Below, piece by piece: positions 1 through 5,160 of a stretch of DNA of 5,214 bases (position 1 is the stretch's first letter; each line of letters opens with the position of its first letter). The position numbers and the translations under genes are program-made. The notes beneath the pieces are model-generated. The model had not been told where the DNA came from, did not search any database, and worked only from the letters and a program-made list of their open reading frames with translations. Source of the stretch: Deltaproteobacteria bacterium (lineage in GTDB: Bacteria > Desulfobacterota > GWC2-55-46 > DRQE01); NCBI GenBank assembly GCA_030631875.1, contig DAOVKH010000127.1, positions 1 through 5,214 of the forward strand. Reading direction: 5' to 3'.

Positions 1-429
1 ACGAAGAGAGACCACTATCGCATAGAAGACTTCTGGGAACCCTTAAAGAGAAATAAAAAAGGCATGCTAATACTTGAGCCGGAGGAATTCTACATACTTG
101 CCTCAAAGGAGCGGATACGCATACCCGTTAATTACGCCTCCGAGATGATGCCATATGAGGCAGGCTCAGGCGAGCTTCGTACACATTACGCAGGTTTCTT
201 CGACCCGGGCTTTGGTTACGGTAAGCGGGGCGAGGTAAAGGGGACAAAGGCCGTCCTTGAGGTTCGCGCCCACGACGTGCCGTTTATGATTACCCACGGG
301 CAGACCTTCTGTAAGCTCTTCTTTGAAAAGATGAGCGAGCTTCCAACAGAGGTCTACGGCCCGAAGATTGGCTCGTCTTATCAGTATCAGACGATAACCT
401 TAAGCAAACAATTCAAGAACAGAAAATAA
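1..429 (+). CDS. dcd: dCTP deaminase, C-terminal part (5' end outside window)
   Basis: The reading frame is open from base 1 to a TAA at 427-429, giving 142 visible residues. The Met at base 64 is internal, because the residues before it (HYRIEDFWEPL) already look like family sequence. The protein should convert dCTP to dUTP plus ammonia in the cytoplasm, feeding dTTP synthesis. The evidence is the trimeric dUTPase/Dcd fold signature: THYAGFFDPGFGYG at codons 61-74, then the strand AVLEVRAHD, whose Glu (bases 259-261) sits where Dcd enzymes carry the catalytic Glu, then HGQTFCKLFFEKM and the C-terminal YGPKIGSSYQYQ. These match the long (about 350-residue) deaminases of alphaproteobacteria and related groups better than the 190-residue E. 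coli Dcd; this is recognition from memory, not a search. It reads into ftsK across a 29-base gap with no visible terminator. Deaminase versus bifunctional deaminase/dUTPase cannot be settled from this part. Confidence 0.85.
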   Translation, partial: TKRDHYRIEDFWEPLKRNKKGMLILEPEEFYILASKERIRIPVNYASEMMPYEAGSGELRTHYAGFFDPGFGYGKRGEVKGTKAVLEVRAHDVPFMITHGQTFCKLFFEKMSELPTEVYGPKIGSSYQYQTITLSKQFKNRK

Positions 430-458
430 TATTAGAGAGAGATATCAACTGAATACAT

Positions 459-2675
459 ATGCCTAAAGAGAGATCAAAACCGCTTAAAAAGAGAGGCCTC
501 AGCGAAGAGATAACGGGCATAGTATTTCTTGCCCTGGCGCTACTCTTTGGTGCTTCACTCGTCGTATACCATACAGGCTCTGAGAATTGGATAGGGCTAT
601 TGGGTAATAATATCTCGTGGGTATTATTTGCCTCTATCGGCTATACGGCCTATATATTCCCGATAATATTCCTGATACTCGCCATTGAGTTACTCGTTCG
701 TTCGGGCGTTAGTTTTCGCCCCTCCATTCCTATAAGTATTGTACTCTTCATAGCCTCGGCCTCGGCTGTATTGGCCTTGGGTGTAGGAGGTGATGGGCAG
801 CAGGTCTTGGCAGGCGGCGCGCTTGGGTCACTCGTGGCCGGAGCACTGCGTCCTTACGTCGGCGTTGTTGGCGGAGTTATAATCTTTGGCGCTGTGTTTT
901 TAATCTCCCTAAGGGTAGGCACAGGCATATCCCTCATAAACTTGACGGAAAAAGTATTTCAGGGTGTAAGTTTTATATTCGTAAAGTCCTTTGGTGCGAG
1001 CTCACGGGCGGCGCGCTGGTCCACCGGTAAGCTCGGCGAGTTTAAGGCACGTAAAGAGGCGGGAGCCGAAGAGAAGTCCGCGGAGACCAAAGAAAAGAAG
1101 CCTGTAAGGAAGAAGGTAGAGCCGACCATAGTTACGCCAAAGCCTCCGACGATAAAGGAGAAGAGGCTTGAGGCCGTAAAGGATAAGGAGGCTCTACAGG
1201 AAGAATTTGAATTCGTGGCGTCGGCTACGGGCGCAAAAGGTGCTTTCCAGCTACCGAATATAAACTTCCTTGAGCGCAAGAGCTCCTCTCAGGATGGCGA
1301 TGATATAGACAAAGCCACGATACTTACCAATACGAAGATACTCGAAAAGAAGCTGAAGGATTTTGGTGTCGATGGCGCGGTCTTGGAGGTTCACCCGGGC
1401 CCTGTCGTTACGACATACGAGTTCGAGCCGGCTCCAGGTATAAAGGTTGGTAAGATAACGAACCTCTCAGACGACTTAGCCCTTGCCATGCGCGCGTCAA
1501 GTATTAGGATACTTGCACCCATACCCGGTAAGGCCGTCGTCGGCATAGAGATACCAAATGCAAAGAAGGCCTCAATACTATTTAGAGAGATACTCGAATC
1601 CTCTGAGTATGCAAAGACCAAGAGCAAGCTCGCTTTGGCACTCGGTAAGGATATAACGGGTATGCCGTTTGTAGCCGACTTGGCGAAGATGCCGCACGTA
1701 CTTGTCGCGGGAGCAACGGGTGCCGGCAAGAGTGTCTCAATAAATGCCATGATACTCAGCATACTCTATAAGGCTACACCGGAGGAGGTTCGCTTCCTTA
1801 TGATAGACCCTAAAATGCTTGAGCTTACCCCGTACGCCGGTATTCCGCACCTGATAGCACCGGTCGTAACCGACGCAAAGCGCGCAAATATAATGCTCAA
1901 GAGTATTGTTACTGAGATGGAGAAACGCTATAAGCTCATGTCCGAGATAGGGGCTAAGAATATCGAGGGCTATAACGCACTCGTTGCAGAAGACCCTACG
2001 CACGAAGATACGGATCACAGGAAGTTCCCCTACATAGTCGTCATAATAGATGAGTTGGCCGATCTTATGATGGTCGCCGGTAAAGATGTAGAGGACTCTC
2101 TCGTAAGGCTTTCGCAGATGGCCAGAGCCGCAGGTATTCACTTAATCTTAGCAACACAGCGCCCGTCCGTTGATGTTATAACAGGACTTATAAAGGCTAA
2201 CTTCCCGGCGCGAATATCTTTCCAAGTACCGTCGAAGACCGACTCGCGCACCATACTCGATAGCGGAGGAGCTGAAGCCTTGCTCGGCCAGGGCGACATG
2301 CTCTACCTATCTTCTGGAACGGTTAAGCTCGAGCGTGTGCACGGGGCGTATGTTTCAGAGAGAGAGATTGCAAAGATAACTAAGTTCCTCAAGGCGCAGG
2401 CCAAACCAGAGGAACAGAAAGAAATCATAACCGAGAAGACGGTCGAGAAGATGGCTGAGGATGAAGACTTGGGCGAAGAGTTCATGCGCCGCTACCGTGA
2501 GGCCGTGGAGCTGGCAATGACACTTGAGATGTTGTCGACCTCATATATACAGCGTCGCTTTAGAATCGGCTACAACACTGCCGCACGCATAATAGAGAAG
2601 ATGGAGGCAGAGGGTATAGTTGGCCCGCCAAATGGCAGTAAGCCGAGAGAAGTCCTCAAGGGAGGCGAGGTATGA
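459..2675 (+). CDS. ftsK: DNA translocase FtsK
   Basis: This is a septum-anchored, ATP-driven double-stranded DNA pump that clears chromosome termini during division and normally activates XerCD/dif recombination. The 738 residues fall into the standard order: four hydrophobic helices (about 19-38, 52-80, 90-110 and 131-152); a short Lys/Glu/Pro-rich linker (about 180-290, much shorter than in E. coli); the alpha/beta motor with Walker A GATGAGKS (418-425), Walker B IVVIIDE (526-532) and the ATQRPS motif (565-570); and a winged-helix gamma domain (about 675-738, QRRFRIGYNTAARIIEKME). In the gamma domain, N706, R710 and E713 align with the KOPS-reading residues of E. coli FtsK (N1296, R1300, E1303). 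The length is typical of short-linker FtsK/SpoIIIE. The start is the first ATG after an in-frame TGA at 450-452. The Shine-Dalgarno is poor (GAGAGAG at 435-441, rather distant), so translation may depend partly on coupling to dcd. The stop overlaps lolA. Confidence 0.97.
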   Translation: MPKERSKPLKKRGLSEEITGIVFLALALLFGASLVVYHTGSENWIGLLGNNISWVLFASIGYTAYIFPIIFLILAIELLVRSGVSFRPSIPISIVLFIASASAVLALGVGGDGQQVLAGGALGSLVAGALRPYVGVVGGVIIFGAVFLISLRVGTGISLINLTEKVFQGVSFIFVKSFGASSRAARWSTGKLGEFKARKEAGAEEKSAETKEKKPVRKKVEPTIVTPKPPTIKEKRLEAVKDKEALQEEFEFVASATGAKGAFQLPNINFLERKSSSQDGDDIDKATILTNTKILEKKLKDFGVDGAVLEVHPGPVVTTYEFEPAPGIKVGKITNLSDDLALAMRASSIRILAPIPGKAVVGIEIPNAKKASILFREILESSEYAKTKSKLALALGKDITGMPFVADLAKMPHVLVAGATGAGKSVSINAMILSILYKATPEEVRFLMIDPKMLELTPYAGIPHLIAPVVTDAKRANIMLKSIVTEMEKRYKLMSEIGAKNIEGYNALVAEDPTHEDTDHRKFPYIVVIIDELADLMMVAGKDVEDSLVRLSQMARAAGIHLILATQRPSVDVITGLIKANFPARISFQVPSKTDSRTILDSGGAEALLGQGDMLYLSSGTVKLERVHGAYVSEREIAKITKFLKAQAKPEEQKEIITEKTVEKMAEDEDLGEEFMRRYREAVELAMTLEMLSTSYIQRRFRIGYNTAARIIEKMEAEGIVGPPNGSKPREVLKGGEV
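2658..2665 (+). promoter_or_regulatory. Ribosome binding site of lolA inside ftsK
   Basis: AAGGGAGG lies six bases before the lolA ATG and is a near-ideal Shine-Dalgarno. It is embedded in the last ftsK codons (Lys-Gly-Gly). It fixes the lolA start at 2672 and lets lolA be translated both by new initiation and by re-initiation from ftsK. Confidence 0.8.
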
Positions 2676-3328
2676 TAAAGAAGATAGTCGTCATTGCGGC
2701 CTTTGCTGTTCTCTGTGCAGGCGTTACTTCCGCTAATAGTACCGATTTGAAGGTAAAGCTCATCGACGGTGAAGCCGAAGCGGTTATAAGAGGTCTTCAA
2801 GCCAGGTATGAGTCCATGAACTCGCTCTCTGCGAACTTCACCGAAGAGGTCTTCTACGAGGCGGTAAATCAGGGGGATGTTGCCACGGGGCGCGTATATC
2901 TGAAGCGTCCGGGTAAGATGCGATGGAATTATGTAGAACCCGAAGCCGAAGAGGTAGTAAGCGACGCCAAGACATTTTGGGTATACCAGCCTGAGCTTAA
3001 TCAGGTGCTCGTAACGCCTGCCACCGGAGGCCACGCCTCCGGTGAGGTCATGGATTTTCTTGGCGATATGGTAGACATTGAAGCCAAATTTAAGGTGAAA
3101 GTAATTACCTCTAAAGAAGTCGAGCTTACGCCGAAAGGTTCTAACGATACTTTAAAGAAGTTGAGACTCACATTCGATAAAGACTTTGTCATATCAAAGG
3201 CCATAGTCAGGGATTCATTCGGCGGTAGAACGACGATAACCTTTAGAAACGTTTTGATAAACCCAAAGCTCTCCGACGAGCTATTTATATTTAAGATACC
3301 AAAGGGCGTTAATATAGTGCGTCCATAA
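2672..3328 (+). CDS. lolA: Outer-membrane lipoprotein carrier protein LolA
   Basis: This is a periplasmic chaperone that takes mature lipoproteins from the LolCDE inner-membrane transporter and carries them to the outer membrane (LolB, where present). The 218 residues begin with a Sec signal peptide (MIKK, hydrophobic 5-18, likely cleavage near TSA-N at 21/22). Cys15 is not a lipobox, because Leu precedes it. The mature part shows the LolA pattern: SLSANFTEEV (51-60), GRVYLKRPGKMRWNYVEPE (73-91), VSDAKTFWVYQPELNQVLV (96-114), and a C-terminal strand set ending FRNVLINPKLSDELFIFKIPKGV. The length is normal for the family. The ATG overlaps the ftsK TGA (ATGA), giving tight coupling. The ftsK-lolA neighbourhood is also found in E. 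coli. No lolB, lolC, lolD or lolE gene is in view. Bases 3022-3044 contain a perfect hairpin, listed separately. Confidence 0.93.
   Translation: MIKKIVVIAAFAVLCAGVTSANSTDLKVKLIDGEAEAVIRGLQARYESMNSLSANFTEEVFYEAVNQGDVATGRVYLKRPGKMRWNYVEPEAEEVVSDAKTFWVYQPELNQVLVTPATGGHASGEVMDFLGDMVDIEAKFKVKVITSKEVELTPKGSNDTLKKLRLTFDKDFVISKAIVRDSFGGRTTITFRNVLINPKLSDELFIFKIPKGVNIVRP
3022..3044. repeat. Perfect 10-bp inverted repeat inside lolA
   Basis: CACCGGAGGC at 3022-3031 is the exact reverse complement of GCCTCCGGTG at 3035-3044, with a three-base spacer (CAC). The arms are GC-rich and would form a strong mRNA hairpin or DNA cruciform. They encode LolA residues 117-125 (A-T-G-G-H-A-S-G-E), a Gly/Ala/Ser-rich stretch between the NQVLV strand and the DFLGD segment. 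No T-run follows, so it is not a classical terminator. The length of the protein around it looks normal, so I see no sign of an inserted element. Its function is unknown. Confidence 0.75.
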
Positions 3329-3333
3329 CCAAA

Positions 3334-3341
3334 AGGGGAGG
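3334..3341 (+). promoter_or_regulatory. Ribosome binding site of yajQ
   Basis: AGGGGAGG ends ten bases before the yajQ ATG, in the 23-base lolA-yajQ gap. It is a strong Shine-Dalgarno and supports the start at 3352. The gap has no room for a separate full promoter and terminator, which argues for co-transcription with lolA. Confidence 0.8.
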
Positions 3342-3351
3342 TTCATATATA

Positions 3352-3840
3352 ATGGCGACATTCGATATAGTATCAAAGACAGATGAACAAGAGGTAGACA
3401 ACGCCGTCAATCAGGCGAAGAAAGAGATATCCACCCGCTACGACTTCAAGGACTCTAAGAGCACTATCGAGGTGAATAAAGATATAGAAATAACCATAAT
3501 GAGCGACGATGAACATAAACTTAAGTCGGTCGTGGATATACTCGAAAATAAATTCATAAAACGCGGTGTATCTCTTAAGTCACTCGACTATGGCAATATA
3601 GAAGACGCCTCAGGTGATATGAAGAGGCAGGTAATAAAGATTGTCCAAGGCCTTTCGCAGGATAAGGCAAAGGAGATTTCCAAGTTCATAAAGGCCACTA
3701 AGCTTAAGGTGCAGAGCCAGATTCAGGGCGACCAGCTTCGCATAACGGCAAAGAAGATAGACGACCTGCAGGAGGTTATAACGCTCGTTAAGGCTGAAGA
3801 TTTTAAGACTAGTCTTCAATTCGTTAATATGAAGTCCTAA
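3352..3840 (+). CDS. yajQ: YajQ family (UPF0234) c-di-GMP/nucleotide-binding protein
   Basis: The 162 residues match the family's usual length (about 163). The family hallmark is clear at the N-terminus (FDIVSKTDEQEVDNAVNQAKKEI, then TRYDFKDSKSTIE) and at the C-terminus (SLQFVNMKS, near the usual LQFVN ending). Members are small cytoplasmic proteins of two ferredoxin-like halves. Here half one is about 1-85 and half two about 90-162, with the typical segment IKATKLKVQSQIQGDQLRIT in the second. In Xanthomonas and Pseudomonas a YajQ protein binds cyclic di-GMP and acts with a transcription factor; nucleic-acid binding has also been reported in the family. Which of these roles applies here cannot be read from the sequence. 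It is the last gene of the apparent dcd-ftsK-lolA-yajQ unit, and a palindrome-rich gene-free region follows its stop. A 12-base palindrome (AAGACTAGTCTT, 3805-3816) lies near its end. Confidence 0.95.
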   Translation: MATFDIVSKTDEQEVDNAVNQAKKEISTRYDFKDSKSTIEVNKDIEITIMSDDEHKLKSVVDILENKFIKRGVSLKSLDYGNIEDASGDMKRQVIKIVQGLSQDKAKEISKFIKATKLKVQSQIQGDQLRITAKKIDDLQEVITLVKAEDFKTSLQFVNMKS

Positions 3841-3859
3841 TGCGGCTTTAGGGCATCGC

Positions 3860-3983
3860 GAGAATTGCCCGTCTTCCTTGTTACGCTTCGGAGTTTAATC
3901 GCTCAACGTACCTAAAAGTACGCTTCGCTCTTAACTCCTTGCGTGCGAAGGGTCCGCCGGCCCCTCGAATACGACCAATTCTC
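3860..3983. repeat. Large nested imperfect palindrome downstream of yajQ
   Basis: Several arm pairs nest around a common centre near 3914-3921. The innermost is CGTAC (3907-3911)/GTACG (3918-3922) with loop CTAAAA. Then come GGAGTT (3890-3895)/AACTCC (3933-3938), ACGC (3883-3886)/GCGT (3941-3944) and the outer GAGAATTG (3860-3867)/CAATTCTC (3976-3983), with weaker matches beyond on both sides. A 9-base direct repeat, TACGCTTCG, occurs at 3882-3890 and 3919-3927. A small extra stem, GGGCA (3851-3855)/TGCCC (3866-3870), overlaps the left edge. It begins within about 20 bases of the yajQ stop, so it could act as a transcript 3' end or terminator, but no U-tract is obvious. It resembles a dispersed, non-autonomous palindromic element; that identity is an inference. 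Confidence 0.6.
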
Positions 3984-4063
3984 TTTGCCGCCTTTAAATG
4001 ATAGTTTGGCTTTATCGTGGTTCTATAAAGATAATGGAGTTGTTGGTGCGGGGCTAAAATTTT

Positions 4064-4089
4064 GTCATCCTGAACTTGTTTCAGGATCT
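4064..4089 (+). repeat. REP-like hairpin repeat, 'HPELVSGS' type
   Basis: The unit starts GTCAT and contains ATCCTGAA (4067-4074) and its exact reverse complement TTCAGGAT (4080-4087) around a five-base loop, CTTGT. In the forward frame it reads CHPELVSGS, a peptide well known from spurious ORFs annotated over a widespread bacterial intergenic repeat. The family call rests on recognition from memory; the hairpin itself is read directly. Confidence 0.75.
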
Positions 4090-4104
4090 GCTTTTAAAAA
4101 AACT

Positions 4105-4130
4105 GTCATTCCCGCGCAGGCGAGAATCCA
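4105..4130 (+). repeat. REP-like hairpin repeat, 'VIPAQARIQ' (dRS3-like) type
   Basis: The unit also starts GTCAT and pairs ATTCCCGC (4108-4115) with GCGAGAAT (4120-4127) around loop GCAG, with one mismatch (GCGAGAAT in place of GCGGGAAT). It resembles the ATTCCC-N8-GGGAAT core described as dRS3 in Neisseria and the similar repeats seen in many other bacteria, and it translates as VIPAQARIQ. It has the same orientation as the preceding hairpin, 41 bases downstream start to start, as in a REP doublet. The mismatch suggests a decayed copy. Confidence 0.75.
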
Positions 4131-4244
4131 GGGCGCATAGCGCCTTTGACAAAGCATAAAGTTAATTCGGTGGTCATGCTCGTTCGACGGGCGCAAGTCG
4201 CTTAGACAAAGCATAAGGTTAATTCGGTAATCATCACCACGACC
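4131..4244 (+). repeat. Two-copy imperfect tandem duplication (about 57-base period)
   Basis: Copy one (4131-4188) and copy two (4189-4244) both begin GGGCGCA and share a 24-base core with one mismatch: GACAAAGCATAA(A/G)GTTAATTCGGT at 4148-4171 and 4205-4228, continuing to TCAT in both. Over 4144-4177 versus 4201-4234, 30 of 34 positions match. Copy one also has a short perfect hairpin, GGCGC (4132-4136)/GCGCC (4140-4144). CGCATA recurs at 4244-4249, possibly the start of a degenerate third copy. There are no regular short repeats and spacers of the CRISPR kind. Confidence 0.75.
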
Positions 4245-4267
4245 GCATACAGAAAAAGTTCTAACCA

Positions 4268-4283
4268 AAAGACAGAGGTCTTT
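4268..4283 (+). promoter_or_regulatory. Hairpin enclosing the fecR-like gene's Shine-Dalgarno
   Basis: AAAGAC (4268-4273) and GTCTTT (4278-4283) are exact reverse complements around the four-base loop AGAG. The likely ribosome site AGAGGT (4274-4279) therefore lies half in the loop and half in the stem, 12 bases before the ATG. The stem is short and AT-rich, so it could modulate initiation in a temperature- or context-dependent way, or be chance. Confidence 0.45.
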
Positions 4284-4291
4284 CTAAAATC

Positions 4292-5092
4292 ATGAAAAAA
4301 TCTATCCTTTATATCGCAGCACTCCTTGCGCTCTTAATTACTCCAGGCCTTACACTTGCCGACGGTGCTATCGTAGAGACCCGCGTAGAAGGTGTCGGTT
4401 GGGTGACGGCTCTTGATGGCAGGGCTAATATTATTTCAAATGGCGAGTCTTTTGCTTTAGAAGTCGGCAGAGAGGTCTTCTTAGGTGACGAGGTGAGCAC
4501 CTCTATAGACGCAACGGCGATGATAGAATTAAATGACGGCTCCGTTGTAGCGCTTGCCCCTTTGAGTCGGATAAAGATAACATCTTTTGCCTATAATGAA
4601 GAGACAAAGGAAAATAAATCGTACCTAAAGCTCTTTGCCGGAAGTGTCAGAGGATTACTCAGAAACCTCTTCGGCAGTTCTTCAAAGATGAGCTTTGAGA
4701 CAGAGACCTCGGTCGCAGGGGTTAAGGGAAGCGACATCTCCGTATGGCTCGACGGCGACGAGACGGTCGTTGCCGTCAATGAAGGCTCAGGCTTTATAAA
4801 GAGTAAAGACAGGAACTTCCCCGGCTCTGTCGGTATAAGGGCAGGCTTCATGGGACGCTCCGTAAAAGGAGCTTCACTTAAAAGATCCGTAGCGATACCC
4901 GATAAGCTTAAGGCAAAGATAGATAAGCTTAAGGTCAAACGCAATAAGAGCTCGGTCGATAGGTTCAAGAAGAAGAAAGAAAAAGAATTAAAGAAAAAGC
5001 AGGGCGACAAGGGTAAGAAGACAAAAAAGAAATTTAAGAAACGTATTAAGAGTGGGAAGAAGCCGGATTTTAGTAACAGGCCGGCTCGATAA
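4292..5092 (+). CDS. Secreted FecR-domain protein with lysine-rich C-terminal tail
   Basis: The 266 residues start with a Sec signal peptide (MKK, hydrophobic 5-20, likely cleavage after TLA at 23). A FecR-type beta domain follows (about 35-160): GWVTALDGRA (36-45), FLGDEVST (63-70), the NDGSVVALAPLSRIKI strand pair (81-96), LKLFAGSVRGLLR (112-124) and ETSVAGVKGSDISV (138-151), which matches the usual T-x-A-V-x-G-V-R-G-T-x-F ending. There is no TonB-sensor N-terminus or membrane anchor after the signal, so this is not the FecR anti-sigma regulator of iron uptake but one of the periplasmic stand-alone FecR-domain proteins of unknown role. The tail (205-257) holds 26 lysines in 53 residues, including the repeat DKLKAKI/DKLKVKR, encoded by a 13-base direct repeat (GATAAGCTTAAGG at 4901-4913 and 4922-4934). 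The start is the only ATG after the in-frame TAA at 4262-4264. Isoleucine codons near its start are less ATA-biased than in the upstream genes. Confidence 0.85.
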   Translation: MKKSILYIAALLALLITPGLTLADGAIVETRVEGVGWVTALDGRANIISNGESFALEVGREVFLGDEVSTSIDATAMIELNDGSVVALAPLSRIKITSFAYNEETKENKSYLKLFAGSVRGLLRNLFGSSSKMSFETETSVAGVKGSDISVWLDGDETVVAVNEGSGFIKSKDRNFPGSVGIRAGFMGRSVKGASLKRSVAIPDKLKAKIDKLKVKRNKSSVDRFKKKKEKELKKKQGDKGKKTKKKFKKRIKSGKKPDFSNRPAR

Positions 5093-5110
5093 ATCTCCGC
5101 ACTCTACGTT

Positions 5111-5131
5111 AAGCCCCCGCAGGGGCGGCTT
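5111..5131 (+). terminator. Terminator-like hairpin after the FecR-domain gene
   Basis: AAGCC (5111-5115) plus CCC (5116-5118) pair with GGG (5123-5125) and GGCTT (5127-5131), with one bulged C at 5126 and the loop GCAG. This is a GC-rich eight-pair stem 18 bases after the stop codon. The following bases (TCTAAATAAT at 5131-5140 starts in the stem) contain few Ts, so it may be a weak intrinsic terminator or an mRNA 3'-end stabiliser that permits some read-through into the next gene. Confidence 0.5.
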
Positions 5132-5160
5132 CTAAATAATAAACAAGGTCGGTAGTCTTC

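Larger units (their letters stand above)
3841..4291. other. Gene-free, repeat-rich intergenic region (451 bases)
   Basis: I see no credible gene between yajQ and the fecR-like gene. The region holds, in order, a nested imperfect palindrome (about 3860-3983), an AT-rich stretch with no clear content (about 3997-4063), two REP-like hairpins (4064-4089 and 4105-4130), a two-copy tandem duplication (4131-4244) and a hairpin around the next ribosome site (4268-4283). No convincing -35/-10 pair stands out. TTGACA at 4146-4151 has no -10 at proper spacing, and TAAAAT at 4055-4060 has no matching -35. No tRNA or known riboswitch shape was recognised. Confidence 0.7.

Noticed and set aside
1391..2141. 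Long reverse-strand open frames opposite ftsK
   Set aside because: They lie wholly opposite conserved FtsK motor codons, have no recognisable motifs, and are explained by codon composition.
2672..2734. LolA as a lipoprotein because of Cys15 in its signal region
   Set aside because: The residues before the Cys (Val-Leu) do not satisfy a lipobox, and a normal Sec cleavage site follows near residue 21.
3805..3816. 12-base perfect palindrome AAGACTAGTCTT in yajQ
   Set aside because: It is short, lies in conserved coding sequence, does not extend, and is compatible with chance.
3943..4140. A 65-codon forward open frame between yajQ and the FecR-domain gene
   Set aside because: It starts inside the large palindrome and its C-terminal half is the translated REP-like repeats (CHPELVSGS, VIPAQARIQ). 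It has no Shine-Dalgarno and no protein-like features.
4146..4174. Perfect TTGACA -35 box as a promoter for the FecR-domain gene
   Set aside because: No acceptable -10 hexamer lies 16-18 bases downstream, and the match falls within the tandem duplication, whose second copy reads TAGACA.
4178..4200. GTTCGA-containing stretch as a tRNA T-arm or attachment site
   Set aside because: No acceptor stem, anticodon arm or CCA-like end can be built around it.
4064..4244. Possible CRISPR array
   Set aside because: The repeated units are of different families, with only two copies of the tandem unit and no constant repeat alternating with unique spacers.
4065..4268. A 67-codon reverse-strand open frame with an internal repeat (DYRINLMLC / DHRINFMLC)
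   Set aside because: The peptide repeat is just the antisense reading of the 4131-4244 DNA duplication, and the rest is antisense of the REP hairpins. No ribosome site is seen.
4591..5010. A 139-codon reverse-strand open frame opposite the FecR-domain gene
   Set aside because: Its Phe/Leu/Ser-rich peptide is the antisense of lysine-rich codons. The forward strand has a signal peptide and a clear FecR domain.
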